From Telmatactis stephensoni (Eukaryota > Cnidaria > Anthozoa > Actiniaria > Isophelliidae), in assembly GCA_029948255.1 (NCBI GenBank), contig JALIZF010001756.1:583001-647000 (forward strand): 64,000 nt of DNA, read 5' to 3'. Position numbers and translations under genes: made by a program. Below, piece by piece: positions 1 to 15,800 of the stretch. A model generated the notes under the pieces. It was not told where the DNA came from, ran no database searches, and saw nothing but the letters and a program-made list of their open reading frames with translations. The number at the start of each line of letters is the position of its first letter. Position 1 is the stretch's first letter.

Positions 1-2
1 GG

Positions 3-668
3 GTAATTTTTCTAAGTCCTCACATAATGGCCGTAGCTGATGGCTGCTTGTTTGGCAACCCTTCTCGTCTTCAAGCCTTTGATACATCTGGTCGATTTGT
101 TCGTTGTCTTGCCAAGTTATCTAAGAATACGCACTGGTTTACACATATCTCGTTGCTAAACAGCCAACAGATCATCATTACTTGCAGTCACGTAGCTTTG
201 GACTATGAATCGTACGTACAGGTTTTAAATACTGATGGGACGGTTTCTCTAGCGTTTGGAGCCACAGGTGAAGGTAAACTCATTTCACCAACAAAAACAG
301 TTTATCTAAATAATGAATATTTTGTATCGGACTGTGATAAGTCCAGCAATTCTTGCATGATCAAAGTCTTTGATGACAAAGGACGATATCTCAGGTCATT
401 TGGCGAGTGTATGCTGAAAAGTGACATTGAAGACAACCCATCATATCCTCTTATCATCACTGAGGATCCCGAAAGCAACTTAATTCTAGCTTACAGTGGG
501 CTTTTTAAGGTCATTCGTTGTTACAAACCAGATGGTAGTCTAGTGTTATACTATGGGACTGTATCTGGTATTGCTGATTTAACTTTAACCAAGGATCGAA
601 GACTTTTTGCAATCTGTGATGGAAGTGGAGAGTTCCCTCACAGTGTTCAAATTCTTTTCCATACTTAA
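3..668 (+). CDS. NHL-repeat beta-propeller protein, C-terminal part
   Basis: The frame is open from the left window edge (base 3) to a TAA at 666-668, so this is the 3' end of a longer gene, and the first ATG at 27 is probably internal. The protein shows repeated blades of the type 'IKVFDDKGRYLRSFG' and 'VQVLNTDGTVSLAFG', spaced about 45 residues apart. This is typical of the NHL propeller found in TRIM-NHL proteins, which use it to bind RNA or protein. No RING, B-box or coiled coil lies in the window, so assignment to the TRIM family is only inferred. The stop codon sits at the junction of a 146-bp tandem duplication, and the second copy encodes 16 further residues (YQRHLLREEYNISCKA) that this copy has lost. 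An AATAAA lies about 460 bases downstream. Confidence 0.7.
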   Translation, partial: VIFLSPHIMAVADGCLFGNPSRLQAFDTSGRFVRCLAKLSKNTHWFTHISLLNSQQIIITCSHVALDYESYVQVLNTDGTVSLAFGATGEGKLISPTKTVYLNNEYFVSDCDKSSNSCMIKVFDDKGRYLRSFGECMLKSDIEDNPSYPLIITEDPESNLILAYSGLFKVIRCYKPDGSLVLYYGTVSGIADLTLTKDRRLFAICDGSGEFPHSVQILFHT

Positions 669-816
669 ACAAACCAGATGGTAGTCTAGTGTCATACTAT
701 GGAACTGTATCTGGTATTGCTGATTTAATTTTGACCAAGGAAAGAAGACTTTTTGTAATCTGTGATGGAAGTGGAGAGTTTTCTCATAGTGCTCAAATTT
801 TGTTCCATACTTATCA
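525..816 (+). repeat. 146-bp tandem duplication at the 3' end of the NHL gene
   Basis: Bases 525-670 and 671-816 are near-identical direct copies beginning AAACCAGATGG. The offset of 146 is not a multiple of three. The first copy therefore ends in a stop at the junction, and the second copy is out of frame and becomes 3' untranslated sequence. Confidence 0.85.
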
Positions 817-1129
817 AAGACATCTGTTGAGAGAGGAATACAATATATCCTGCAAGGCATGAGGAATAAATGCTTATCTCCAGAAAATATATCATGGTCG
901 GAAGTTCGAGGACAAGACACTGCTATAAATAAATTGGCTACCTAACAAACCAAAAAGGACACATGTTCATCTCAAGCTTAAAAGCTTTTACAGCAGTGTG
1001 CAATATACATCATTTCTCTTATATTCACATCAGTTCCGCTGAAAATAGTAATGACATGTCAACATTCAAAACATTTTTCATATACTATTGTTCTTACTAA
1101 TTTATTTATAAACAAATTTGCATAAAATC

Positions 1130-1135
1130 AATAAA
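1130..1135 (+). terminator. Polyadenylation signal of the NHL-repeat gene
   Basis: An AATAAA in AT-rich sequence lies 460 bases after the stop and before the last exon of the convergent TPI gene. It is the likely poly(A) signal, inferred from position only. Confidence 0.45.
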
Positions 1136-1292
1136 ATACTTCATACCAAAACCATTTGTTTATTAATACATTAATTTAATATCTTTTGAAGTCTAGATTA
1201 CCTGCATTGCCTGCACCTTGCTAAAATCATACATAGTATCAGTTCTTAGAGAGGATAGGAATATTTCCACGTGAAATCCTAAACTTTCTATT

Positions 1293-5401
<4,109 letters not shown>

Positions 5402-6807
5402 GGCTGTTCTGTCTGATTCGTTTGAATATGTTTTTATCGGGAAGAAAATGTGAAAAGTTGACCGTCAAATCTGAAGAAGTGCCACCTCGAAGACCTGGAC
5501 ACCAGGGCTACTCTACTTATCAAAACACAGGTCACCCGTTTGAACAAGACCACAGGAAACCCATGCCTTTGACTTTGTAAATGAACTGAATGAATGACAT
5601 GAAATCACACAATAAATTATTTTCTCGATATTTTTGATAAAATTGCGAGAGTTAAGTATACTGTGTGAACTATTTACAAAATTCTGTGATATATGCAAAC
5701 CGGAGCGGTTAGAATATCAGTAATAACACTTGGCAAAGATCTGAATAAATTAATAGAAAAAAATTAATTTTATAATTTAAAAACTGAAATAATAAAAACA
5801 TTTTAAAGCAAAAATAGTTGCAATCTATTACAATAAAAATCTAAAGAAAGAGAGAGAGAAAAACAAAAGGAAAAAAAGGGAAAAAAGAAAAGAAAAAAGA
5901 TCCCAACCTCGACAAGGCTCGAACCTGTAACATCTAAATTAGCACCCCCCGGAAACAAAATAAAAAGAAATGGAATAATTGAAAATAGATCAAAATGAAA
6001 ATTAAATTTTGGGACGATTCTCCCTAGACATTCATAGAAGCTGAGACATCGAATCGACTTACGTTACGGATGAAGATTTCGGCCCCATCCACGCTATCCC
6101 GGTGCTACATATTACAGTTGACTTAGCCCGAAGGCCAGGGAGGGAGACGATATCCGGACCCTAATCCATACCTTTAGATATCACCTTAGACCGCTGCGCT
6201 ACCTAGACACTTAATAATTATAATGACTAATCGGGGTAGTCTATTCGGCGAAGTTTCATTGTAATGCTAATATGCTTGTCCCATGTCCTCAGGGAGTTGA
6301 CGAAACCAATCAAAGTTCAGTCATCAAAAGAAAAAAAGAAAAGGGTAAATAAAAGAATAAATTTTCGTAAACATTTTACGTTCGCACGCCTGAACCGTAA
6401 CAAAAAGATGCGTTTACGCGCGTAGCCTAATGGCACGTTGTCCGCGACCCTAAACTAGCCTGCAGGCGAACCAGCCCCCAGAACTGGAAAAGAAAAAAAA
6501 AAGAAAAGAAAAAAAAACCCCGTCCTTCTAACATCCCAAAAATATGTCAAATCTCACATCCTGCTAGACACATTTGCGTAGCATGACTGCACTAAAATCG
6601 TATCGAAGGAGACTGAAATTAAGTTTTCGTATGAGCGACGGAAGCGCGCCTTTTCAAAGTCACCGAAAAGTCACCGACGAAAACTGCTCTTACTGGGCTT
6701 CCTGTGGTGAGTGATTACCAGTCTTCCTCTGCGTCTACCAGTCAAGATATATCACAAGAAAGAAATTATGAAGTGCCATCATTTGTTTTGTATATAATTT
6801 TGCTAAG
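5402..6807. promoter_or_regulatory. Divergent TPI/SHPRH intergenic region
   Basis: This 1.4-kb stretch separates the TPI start codon (-) from the SHPRH start codon (+) and must hold both promoters and 5' UTRs. A donor-like CTGTG|GTGAGT at 6706 followed by an acceptor-like CTAAG just before the SHPRH ATG suggests a 5' UTR intron of about 100 bases. Much of 5750-6500 is AT-rich or oligo-A sequence. No clear TATA box was found for either gene. Confidence 0.5.
6136..6212 (-). repeat. tRNA-like (SINE head) relic
   Basis: On the minus strand, GTAGCGCAGCGGTCTAAGG matches a polymerase III A box. About 35 bases later comes a poor B-box-like GGTCCGGATAT. It looks like a decayed tRNA-derived SINE head rather than a functional tRNA. 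Confidence 0.35.
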
Positions 6808-9800
6808 ATGGCCAGCAGAAAAAGAAAAATATCATCTCCACAAAGACTTTCTACGAATCAACAACAAGATTTATCCTGGAGTACCTCAGATTTGTTTAGA
6901 AACACACAGACGACCTTAAACAATGATATCAACTTAGACAACTTGTGCAAATTGGACAGCAACCATACCGGTTTTGAGAAGAATTCTACACCCAAGAAAA
7001 AGCGTAAAGCTAAAACTCCTGATAAAACTATAGAATTTAGAATAAGTACATGCTTGCCAGATGCTTGGCATTGTGTGATTGGTACATTTGAACTAATTTT
7101 GACCTCAAATGAAGAAAAGTTCATTTGTTCTAATAGTGATGCTGGCCATTTTGTCAAGGTTACGGTTGATCTCGATAATATCTTGAATAATGAAATGAAA
7201 AACTCCTTTATCTCATTTGGAAGTACTTCTGATACAGATAGTTTACTCCCTGAAAGTCTTCGGTGTTTATCTATGGAAGGAAAAGCAATGCTCCCCCAAG
7301 AATTGATTGATGCTATTTTAGTTTTACAGTCCAAAGGATGGCTAACTCTAGTCACGCAAGAAACAACTTCTATTTTCACCAGCAATTGGAGTGTTATGAT
7401 TTGTTTAAATGAATCGGCATTGACAATTATGAAGTTTTCAAGCGAAGACAAAACCTTGAGAAAGACTGATAGAATGATAAAAGTCTTGATGGAATACTTC
7501 TTTGATGTTGCTAAGGTCGAAGATATTGATGTCGATATGATTGATGATAAGTCATCACTAGCAGGATTTGATGATCTTTATAAGTCTGTTATGAAAAGAA
7601 AAGAGATGCAAGCATTAAAGTGTTCATGTAAAAATGATTACAGTGAACCAAATAATTGTATCACCTCACCATTATGTGATTATGATGAACCAAATAACTG
7701 TTTCACCTCACCAGTACATGGTAATAAGACACTTAATAACTGTTGCACTTCACCACACTATGATCATAAGGAACCTAATAACTGTCCTACTCTACCATTA
7801 TGTAATTCAGGAAATGACAAAGAAAGTCTTGAGAACAAAACAGAAGGAAATATGAATAATCATTTGAATGATAAGAGTGACTTTGAGTCTTATAGAACTA
7901 GCTTGTATTGTAAGTTCTGTGCTCAGCTCCAGCATCCTAATTTACAGCCAGTTTTAAGAAGATACCAAAGAAGAGCTGTTCAATGGATGCTTGCAAGGGA
8001 AAAGAATACACAATATCATATGAAAGGTACTTTGAGCTCCTTTCAGAGTAGTTGGTTAGTTGGCAAATATAGAATTAATGAACAAATGAGAACCTGTGTC
8101 AGTTTTCACAAGAAAAATATCTTCTTCCAGTGTGATTCAGCTTTTCATCTTTTAGCATGATGGTGTTATTATGCCTATGGCATGACTGTAACATGACAGT
8201 CATAACTTTGGTTTCCTTCATGGGGCGGGGACTCCATTGTAAAAGGATTGGGTATGCTCGTCATATCTCTTAGGGTAGAAATCAGCAATTTGGTATCTTT
8301 TAGGGTGTTAAAATTGAAGTTTAGAGATTTAGCATTTCCTGGTCTCTCTTAGGCCAGGGTATCACAAGAGCCCATCACTTATTATCTTGTTCTCAAATGA
8401 AAGAAATTTGCCCAACAAAAGCGTGTCGACCGTTCAATTTTATGTTCATCATAACAATGTTCATTAGCTAGTTATCGCTGGTATCTTTTAGGGGTTAAAA
8501 ATCGTCCAGCCATGCCCTTCTTAAAAGACTTCAGGTATCTTTTAGGGGTATTTTTTAAAATTTCCGACGAGCATACCCACTCCTTTTACTATGGAGTCCC
8601 CCCCGGGGTTTACATGTGCCATTATTTTCATAGTCAACTTGAAAAGACCCTTACCAAGCTGTTATTAGGCCTAACACAACAGTGTGTGGTCCATAATTTG
8701 AAGAGCCTACCAACAGCTGCAAATGATGTTGAGCCAACATTTAATCTTGTGAGCATTTGCACACTGGTTCTTTACCCTTTCACCTGAATTAGTCAATCTT
8801 TAAGACAATCACTGATAAACCACCAACAAATAGCTGACAAATTACCAACAAATGACTGACTGTCAGCTGACAAGAAATTGCTACTATTCTGTACTTTTAC
8901 CTACAATATTTATTATAAGGTAAATACTCACTGTTTTGTTAATATTTATTTAACCCTTTTATTTTTAGATTGTAATCTGCACATATTGTGGAGAAGATGT
9001 GTTACATATGATAAGAAGGTTTTATTCTATAATCCCTATATTGCAAGGTATTGCTACTATTGACAACTACAGACTGTTATATTTTTATATATTGTGCCTT
9101 CTGCATCCTGATATGCAATCATGCAATTCCTCAATTCCCTTTCCTTCCTTTTCCTCCCATCCTAAGGCTAAATGCAACTTCTTTTGCATACCAACAGATT
9201 GACCACAAAGCATTTCTCAGATCCTCCTCAGCCACTTGGTGGAATACTTGCTGATGAAATGGGACTTGGTAAAACAGTGGAAGTACTTGCTTGCATCCTT
9301 AATCATCCCATGCCAGACAATATACAAGATAATATCTCAAAGGACAATATACCAACACAACCGATATCATCACCATTGGTATCACAACAGGAGTCAATAT
9401 CACAAGTGCCAACAACACAACAAGCATCCACATTACAACCAGTGTCAACATTGCTATCAGTGAATATACCACAAACAATATCAACCACACACCCAATGTC
9501 ATCCTCACAACCAATGTCAACCTCACACCCAGTGTCAACAGCACAACCAGTATCAACACCACAACTAGTATCAAGGACTCAACAGGAGTCAGTGTCACAT
9601 CAAGTGTTAAGCTCACACCCATTGTCAACTTTATCACTACCAGTGTCAACCTTACACCCAGTGTCAACATCACAGCCAGTGTTAACATCACAACTAGTAT
9701 CAAATTCACAACAACTACCAATCTCTCAACTGGTATCAAGGACTCAACAGGATTCAGTGTCACATTCAGTGTCAATCTCACACCCATTGTCAACTTTATC

Positions 9801-12800
9801 ACACCCAGTGTCAATCTTACACCCAGTGTCAACATCACAGCCAGTGTCAATACCACAACTAGTATCAAATTCACAACAGCTACCAATCTCTCAACTGGTA
9901 TCAAGCACTCAACAGGAGTCAGTGTTACATTCAGTGTCAAGCTCACACCCATTGTCAACTTTATCGCACCCAGTGTCAACCTTACACCCAGTATCAACAT
10001 CACAACCAGTGTTAACATCACAACCAGCGTCAATATCATATCAGGAGGTAGTGTTACAACCAATGCCAAGATCACAAGCATTGTCAGCATCAGAACAAGT
10101 TTCAATAGCACAACCAGTGTTGATATCACACCCAATGTCAACATCACATCAGGAGTCAGTGTTACAGCAAATTCCAAGGTTGCAAGCAATATCAACATCA
10201 GAGCAAGTTGTAACAGCACAACCAGTGTCAACATCACATCCAGTGTCAACATCACACCCAGTGTCAACATCACAGCCTCTGTCAACAGCACAACCCATCT
10301 CCATATCACAAGAAATGTCAAACCTTACACAAGATGATTTGCTAGGGAACTTAGTATTACCACAACCAATTGCAAATGAAGTTACCGATGAAGACAGAGA
10401 ACAGTTGTATACAGAAACTGTTCGATGTGAGTGTGTTTGTGGCAGTACCAAGGCTGGTATTCATGAAGAACTTTTAAAGTGTACCAAGTGTTCTGTTGTC
10501 CTGCATTTGAATTGTCTTCAGGGATATTACAAAACAGAGGAAAGGTTTATGTGCCCCAAGTGTGCTGTCAATAGGGTAAGTTATCACAGTGGAACCTCTT
10601 TAAAGCAGACACCAAAGTGTTCATAATATAGAGGTGTCCATTTTATGGAGGTTTCATTGATAAGGAAATGTATGGAGATCCCAGACATGTCCAGACATAG
10701 AGACCTGTCCATTATAGAGAGGTGTCTGTTTTATAGAGGTTTCATTTATAAGCAAATATGTGGAGATTCCAGGTGTCAGGACATAGAGACCTGTCCATTA
10801 TAGAGAGGTGTCCATTTTATAGAGGTTTCATTTACAAGGAAATGTATGGAGATTCCAGCTGTTGGGACATAGAGACCTGTCCATTATAGAGAGGTGTCCA
10901 TTTTATAGAGGTTTCATTTACAAGGAAATGTATGGAGATTCCAGCTGTCCAGACATAGAGACCCGTCCATTCCTAGGTTATAGAGAGGTGTCTGTTTTAT
11001 AGAGGTTTCATTTATAAGGAAATGCATGGAGATTCCAGCTGTCCAGACATAGAGACCTGTCCATTATAGAGAGGTGTAGTACATAAGTGATGTGATGTCA
11101 CAAGATTATGTGTGAGCTTCATAAAAAACGTTTCTTTTGTTTTAGCCTCCCATACCATCTAGAGCTACATTAATCATCTCTCCAGAAGCCATAGCTTACC
11201 AGTGGGTAGAAGAAATTACTAGACATACTTCACAAGGAGCACTCCAGTTGCTGGTAGTTATATATATGTAGCATTTTGATATTCATCAGTAAAGGACCCA
11301 CCACACAATGCAACATTTCCTGCAACATTGTATGTGACACAGTTGCACTGTGTGCTCACCCCTGCACTGTTGTGTGGTGCACCGTGTGTCCACCCCTGCA
11401 CTGTTGTGTGGTGCACCGTGTGTCCACCCCTGCAATGTTGCATGCAATACAGGTGCACCATATGTTCACCCCTGCAATGTTGCATGCAATACAGGTGCAC
11501 CATGTATCCACCCCTGCAATGTTGCAAGCAATACAGGTGCACTATGTGTCCACCCCTGCATATGTTGCATGCAATATAGGTGCACCATGTGTCCACCCCT
11601 GCAATGTTGCATGCAACACAGTTGCACCATGTGTCCACCCCTGCAATGTTACGCACAATGTTGCAGAAAATGTTGCAGAAGTAGAACTCAGTCCTAAACC
11701 TGCAACTGTTGTGTGCAACTTTGCAGAAGTGGACACATCGTGCAATGCTGTGTTGATGAAAATGTTGCATTGTGTGTTCAGGCCTTAAAAGTTTGGATTA
11801 ACAGGTTAAAATGAAACATGCATACATGTATTTTAATGAAATTATATGATGTTCTGGCTCATACGATTTCTCTGTTTCAATTTAACCAGCATTTTTATTA
11901 AATGTTTTTATGTTATTAAAAATTATTTAATATATTGGATTTGTACTTAATAAGGTTTATGAAGGAGTCAATAAACAAGGATTTATATCACCTGAAGTGC
12001 TTGCCGACCATGATATTATCCTTACAACTTATACTACCCTGCGTGCTGACTTTCATCACTTAGCAACCCAACAAAGTGAGTTTTATCAATACATGACAGT
12101 TGCCCTTGAAAACAGCTAAATGACTTCTGATGATTTCTTAGTTGTCTCCTGTGGTTGAAAATGGTACTTATAAATTTCTGATGCCAAAATACTTGTATCA
12201 GTGCCTGGATATCAAAAAGTCATTAAGGTCATTTTCAAGGGCACTCCTTCACATGACAACATTAACAGCAATAGCATGAAAGTGTCTTGCTGTACTGTGT
12301 CAGCCTCACAAGCTGTCTTCATAATGATGTAACATATAATAATTATTGTTACACTTATGTCAAGAAACTTCTCCATCATTGAAATCTTAATAATATACAC
12401 TTAGCTTCAAGCCCATGACCTCTAGGAGTAATCATGCATCTTCCTTTTTTTCCTTTTAGACAGGTCATTAAGATATCAAAAGAGATACATCGCTCTACCT
12501 AGTCCTTTAACAGCTATCAAGTTCTGGAGGGTAACTATGGATACACTTCTTATTACCCTTACAACTTCAAAAACATTTGAATATTTAGTGGTTCTAACTT
12601 CTGTTGTTAGATTTGTCTTGATGAAGCACAGATGGTAGAAACTACAACAGCAAAGGTATGCTGCAGAGCTGACAGTGCATTATAATAACTAAATTTTGTG
12701 TGATCATGAAATAGTCCATGCCATGGACTATTTACAAGTTTCAGCATGTGCTGTAGAGCCCTATCTGGATGAACAAGAAGAATATACAAAAATTCATAGC

Positions 12801-15800
12801 TCCTTAAGGCTATGCCCAATACTTGTTTATAATGCAACTCTCTAATTGCAGGCAGCTGAGATGGCATTACATTTACAGTGTGTGCATCGATGGTGTGTGA
12901 CAGGAACACCTATTCAAAAAGGACTAGAAGGTATTTAGTGGTATTCAGACCACTAATGGGTCATTGGACTGGGTCATTTATCAACTGCTTATCGAATTGA
13001 CCATTTATGAACCACTTATCAATACAACCTTTAAACCAACCTCTTACCAACCACTTACTGACACCTTACATTACCTCAAATCAATGATATTGGATATCTC
13101 TGCTTTTAAGATATACTTTAGATCACGAAAATTGCTGAAAATATCGAGTTTTGCCCGACGATCATTTTTGTAGCAATAAAAATTCGAAAGGCAGTTTTCC
13201 AAAATCATACAAACCATTCTTGTGTTTAGCGCTAGTTCCTCTAATTTTTGTCTTAGTTCCTTTAAAGCAAATCGGAACGCAAAAGGAACGCAAAATTCGG
13301 CCCTATCATAGTGTGAAAGGGAACTCAAAAATCGGTTTATCGGAACAGATTTCGATATCTGTTCCCAACCGCTATTTGAATCGGACCCATTTAAGTCAAA
13401 GGGAACAATTGTTCCCCTCTTTGGGCATTGGGAACACCAGGTTGTTCCGTTTTGTGGAGATCGGATTTCGCAGTTCCCTTTTCCAAAGATTAGGAACGAT
13501 GAATGTTCCGCTTTTCGAAATTGAGAACACAAGTTCCGTTTTACAAACATTAGGAACAACGAATTGTTCCCTTTTTTGGCATGGGGAACGGTTGTACCCT
13601 TTTTCAAAAATTGGGAACGCGAGAATGTTCCGTTGTGTAACAGTTGAGACGCTAGTTCCCTTTTAAGACATTGGGAACTTCGAATCGGTCCGTTTTGGAG
13701 CATCAGGAACGATTATTCCTCTTTCAAACAGTAGAAAAAATTGTTCCGCTTTGGCTTATTGGGAACGTCGAAATGTTCCGTTTGAAGACATAAAGGAACA
13801 CTGAATTGTCCCGCTTTTAAACAATGGGACCGTTTGTTCCGTTTGAATACAGAAGGGAATGCCGTATTGTTCCGTTTTTCAATAATGGGAACGTTTGTTC
13901 CATTTTCAATTTGCTAATGCCTTATCGTTCCGTTTTTTAAAAAAAGGAACGTTTGTTCCGTTTAAAGACATAAGGGAACACTGAACTGTTCCTGTTTTTA
14001 ACAATGGGAACGTTTGTTCCGTTTGAAGGCATAAGGGAACGCCGTGTTGTTAGGTTTCTAATTCGGGAACGTTTCTTCCGTTTAAATAGATTCGATGACG
14101 CCCTATTGTTCCGTTTTGGTATGCACTGGAATCTACTGTTCTCTTTTAAGCATTAAAAACGCTGTTCCGTTTTGGGACCGATTAGAAACGATTGGTCCGT
14201 TCCTGACAACGCGACCAATAATTGTTCCTTTTTTATCAATCGTTAAATCGTTATTTAACCTTGATTTAACTTTTCACGAAAGACATAAGTTCCTTATCAA
14301 TTGAATTCGAATGGGAGGTATTGTCTCTTAGGGTTGTTCCAGTCCAAACATGTCCAGGCACGCACAGGCATGTTCAGACTTATCCAGGCTTGTATGGGCA
14401 TGTACAGACATGTTCAGACATGTCCAGGCATACACGGGCATGTACAGACATGCTCAAACATGTCCAGGCACGTATGGGCATGTACAGGCATGTTCAGGCT
14501 TATCCAGGCTTGTATGGGCATGTCCAGGCATGTTCAGACATGTCCAGGCATATACGGGCATGTTCAGACATGTCCAGGCATGTACGGGCATGAACGGGCA
14601 TGTTCACACTTATCCAGCCTTGTATGGGCATGTTCAGACATGCACGGGCATGTTCAGGCATGTTTATCAGTTTACAAGTAATGGCGTGCCCTTGACAATC
14701 AAATGAGAGTCCCCGAGGGTTGATCAAGTCCAAACATGTCCAGGCATGTATGGGCATGAACGGGGGCATGTTCAGGCATGTTTGAACATGCCCTTGGTTA
14801 CTGATATCTTTGATTGGATGAGCCGAATTACCTATTCCCACGAGAATTGCCGATTGGATCCGTTATTGGTGTAACTCGATGACAGTGTGTGATATTTCGT
14901 GTAACTGCACAGTCTGATATGAGTAAGCCAAGTGGTAAGACGTATATCGACTGGTCAAGGCAAGACGGTGCTTCACTCAAACCAAAACGATTACACTTGG
15001 AAGAAAAGGAAAGTGATGGCTTATTTCACTGCCCAGTAGAAAAATGTACGCACGAAGAAGGCTTTTCCACTCAAAGGGGCTGCAGAAAGCACGTAAAAAA
15101 TAAGCATGCCTGGTTTTATTTCTTCGACTCGGAGCCAAGCACAGGCAAGCGAGCTGAACCGACGCAACCTCGCCTCGAGAAGAAATACCAATGTTTGACC
15201 AAATCTGTGGCCTCATTTGATGTCCAGAGTACAATTGGAAAGCAATTTGAAAAATGGTTGACAGGGAGTGGTGGTGGATGCAAAAGTGAAAGACAAGCGC
15301 AACAGATCGTCAAGAGAAGTTTCAAGTATCTCAAATTTTGTTGTGAAGATGACGAGGATGAAAAATTGGACTGGGACTTAGTCGATTACAGTTTGAGTTC
15401 GCCAAATTTTCTCTTTAAGTTTGTGGATGCGATGCAGACTGACTGGGGACTGGGGCACTCTGGTCGCATTGCCTATTTGGACTCAATAAGTGACTTGATC
15501 GATTTTCGAAAAGTGATTGGTGTTGCTTCCGAAACCGTTCTGAGAAATCTTACGTCGTCGGAAGTTTATTTAAAGCGTGCTCGTAAAACCATCTCTCGCA
15601 TGATGCGATTGCAGTGGACTAGCGATCTGGACATTGACACGTTAGAATCGAAGGGACATTGGGCGTCGCTGGACGAACTTTTGCACGTGGTGACGTACCA
15701 CCTTCCGCGTTACGAGACAGTGTCCAAATTGTGCAAAGAGGACCCCAACAAGACGACCACTTCGGATTTGTCGTTTGCCACCAAGTTTGTGGCAGTGTAT

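Noticed and set aside
6136..6212. Functional tRNA gene
   Set aside because: The A box is good but the B box is poor and no cloverleaf closes. The same applies at 37905 and 47475; the SINEs at 27719 and 61588 have good boxes but clear SINE bodies.
11258..11788. 170-codon Cys/His-rich frames on both strands
   Set aside because: Both arise from 42-bp internal repeats of a MITE with a TAA target duplication, and there is no conserved domain.
13236..14230. GGAACA...TGTTCC as steroid-receptor response elements
   Set aside because: Spacing varies and is rarely the required 3 bases, and cnidarians are not known to have glucocorticoid-type receptors.
14301..14706. His/Gln/Thr-rich frames of 90-126 codons
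   Set aside because: They read through the exact 10-bp array, which stays open in several frames. The DNA-level regularity is the signal, not the peptide.
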